DNA of 64,000 nt from Enterobacter pseudoroggenkampii. Its GTDB lineage: Bacteria > Pseudomonadota > Gammaproteobacteria > Enterobacterales > Enterobacteriaceae. The position numbers and the translations under genes are program-made. Below, in pieces: positions 62,744 through 64,000 of this stretch (positions are counted from its first letter, which is position 1; every line of letters begins with the position of its first letter). Below the pieces are notes generated by a model. That model saw only the letters and a list, made by a program, of their open reading frames with translations, did no database searches and had not been told where the DNA came from. The stretch is taken from NCBI RefSeq assembly GCF_026420145.1, contig NZ_JAPMLV010000008.1:1-64000 (forward strand), given 5' to 3'.

Positions 62744-64000
62744 TTGAGTACATTAACGCTAGTTTTGACAGCAGTGGGTTCCGTGTTGCTGCTGCTGTTT
62801 TTAGTGATGAAGGCGCGTATGCACGCTTTTGTTGCTTTGATGGTGGTTTCTATAGGTGCAGGTCTCTTTTCCGGTATGCCGCTCGACAAGATCGCCGCGA
62901 CGATGGAAAAAGGGATGGGCGGTACGCTGGGCTTCCTGGCGATTGTGGTGGCCCTTGGCGCGATGTTTGGCAAGATTTTGCACGAGACGGGCGCGGTCGA
63001 CCAGATTGCCGTCAAAATGCTGAAATCCTTCGGCCACAGCCGCGCGCACTACGCGATTGGCCTGGCGGGCCTGATTTGCGCGCTGCCGCTGTTCTTTGAA
63101 GTGGCCGTTGTGCTGCTGATAAGCGTCGCGTTCTCCATGGCGCGCCATACCGGCACAAACCTTGTGAAGCTGGTTATTCCACTGTTTGCGGGCGTGGCGG
63201 CGGCCGCGGCGTTTCTGCTGCCTGGGCCTGCGCCGATGCTGCTGGCGTCCCAGATGCACGCTGACTTTGGCTGGATGATCCTGATTGGCCTGTGCGCGGC
63301 AATCCCGGGGATGATTATTGCCGGTCCGCTGTGGGGCAACTTCATCAGCCGTTACGTTGAGCTTCATATCCCGGATGACATCACCGAGCCGCACCTGGGC
63401 GAGGGCAAAATGCCGTCCTTCGGCTTCAGCCTGTCGCTGATCCTGCTCCCGCTGGTTCTCGTGGGTTTGAAAACCATCGCCGCGCGCTTTGTGCCGGTGG
63501 GCTCCAGCGCCTATGAATGGTTTGAGTTCATCGGTCATCCGTTCACGGCGATCCTGGTGGCCTGTCTGGTGGCGATTTACGGCCTGGCGATGCGTCAGGG
63601 AATGCCAAAAGACCGGGTGATGGAGATCTGCGGTGCCGCGCTGCAGCCTGCGGGGATTATCCTGCTGGTGATCGGTGCCGGCGGCGTGTTCAAGCAGGTA
63701 CTGGTGGATTCCGGCGTGGGCCCGGCTCTGGGCGAAGCGCTGACCGGGATGGGCCTGCCGATTGCGGTAACCTGTTTCGTATTGGCTGCGGCGGTACGTA
63801 TCATCCAGGGTTCCGCAACCGTGGCGTGTTTAACCGCTGTGGGTCTGGTGATGCCGGTGATTGAACAGCTGAACTACTCCGGTGCGCAGATGGCCGCGCT
63901 GTCTATCTGTATCGCGGGCGGTTCGATTGTGGTTTCTCACGTTAACGACGCGGGCTTCTGGCTGTTCGGTAAATTTACCGGCGCCACCGAAGCGCAAACC
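62744..64000 (+). CDS. gntU: Low-affinity gluconate transporter GntU (3' end outside window)
   Basis: Inner-membrane gluconate:H+ symporter of the GntP family. From a TTG at 62744 (MSTLTLVLTAVGSVLLLL), 419 residues are visible, and the frame is still open at the window edge; E. coli GntU has 446. Many hydrophobic segments, the conserved PLFFEVAVVLL, PGPAPMLLASQM and SHVNDAGFWLFGKF motifs. Three bases after gntK with SD AAGGCAG inside it, so co-transcribed under GntR and CRP. Both gntK and gntU use TTG starts. Confidence 0.95.
   Translation, partial: MSTLTLVLTAVGSVLLLLFLVMKARMHAFVALMVVSIGAGLFSGMPLDKIAATMEKGMGGTLGFLAIVVALGAMFGKILHETGAVDQIAVKMLKSFGHSRAHYAIGLAGLICALPLFFEVAVVLLISVAFSMARHTGTNLVKLVIPLFAGVAAAAAFLLPGPAPMLLASQMHADFGWMILIGLCAAIPGMIIAGPLWGNFISRYVELHIPDDITEPHLGEGKMPSFGFSLSLILLPLVLVGLKTIAARFVPVGSSAYEWFEFIGHPFTAILVACLVAIYGLAMRQGMPKDRVMEICGAALQPAGIILLVIGAGGVFKQVLVDSGVGPALGEALTGMGLPIAVTCFVLAAAVRIIQGSATVACLTAVGLVMPVIEQLNYSGAQMAALSICIAGGSIVVSHVNDAGFWLFGKFTGATEAQT

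Noticed and set aside
62801..63538. Open frame on the minus strand across gntU
   Set aside because: The plus-strand reading from TTG 62744 gives an unambiguous GntU with conserved motifs; the minus frame is its shadow.

Overview
This 64 kb window is chromosomal DNA of a member of the Enterobacteriaceae. Almost every protein is collinear and closely similar to its E. coli K-12 counterpart, but none is identical. REP-type palindromes, RyhB, the Fur, MetJ, IclR, PhoB, ZntR and GntR operators and the gene neighbourhoods are typical of enterics. The rather high GC content, a second palindromic repeat family (CCCTCTCCC...GGGTGAGGG), a panS-like gene beside lysC and a 4-aminobutyrate-type aminotransferase beside rpoH point to Enterobacter or a near relative (Lelliottia, Leclercia) rather than Escherichia or Salmonella. 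That genus call is an inference. No prophage, transposase, CRISPR array or tRNA gene was seen.

Layout, part 1 (1-33.6 kb) corresponds to about 90-92 min of the E. coli map. It starts with the 3' end of a 5S rRNA gene (rrnE-like). Then come metA, the glyoxylate operon aceBAK with its repressor iclR, metH, yjbB, a small ccdAB toxin-antitoxin pair, rluF, yjbD, panS, lysC and pgi. These are followed by the exopolysaccharide operon yjbEFGH, a hexapeptide-repeat acyltransferase, psiE, the divergent maltose operons malEFG and malK-lamB-malM, and ubiCA.

Part 2 (33.6-64 kb) corresponds to about 77 min of the E. coli map, in opposite relative orientation. It holds zntA, yhhN, yhhM, yhhL, rsmD, ftsYEX, rpoH, an aminotransferase, livJ, panM, livKHMGF, ugpBAECQ, yhhA, ggt, yhhY, the sRNA gene ryhB, yhhX, yhhW and the gluconate genes gntR, gntK and gntU. 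gntU runs off the right edge. The ubiA/zntA junction is what a single inversion roughly symmetric about oriC would produce relative to E. coli.

Functional themes are: acetate and C2 metabolism (aceBAK/iclR); methionine and lysine biosynthesis (metA, metH, lysC); nutrient uptake by ABC systems (maltose, branched-chain amino acids, glycerol-3-phosphate); pantothenate (panS, panM); ubiquinone; cell division and protein targeting (ftsYEX); the heat-shock sigma factor; metal handling (zntA, ryhB); and gluconate catabolism.

The window is mostly core genome and I see no clearly new multi-gene system. The most notable points are: (a) lysC has lost the recognisable lysine-riboswitch aptamer but keeps the 3' Shine-Dalgarno-sequestering hairpin; (b) ccdAB sits where E. 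coli has pepE; (c) the oriC-symmetric rearrangement junction lies at a REP pair; (d) a CCCTCTCCC palindrome family is inserted at seven sites, one copy supplying the last codons and stop of aceK; (e) a perfect hairpin occludes the yjbD Shine-Dalgarno; (f) an unassigned acyltransferase lies next to the yjb exopolysaccharide operon.
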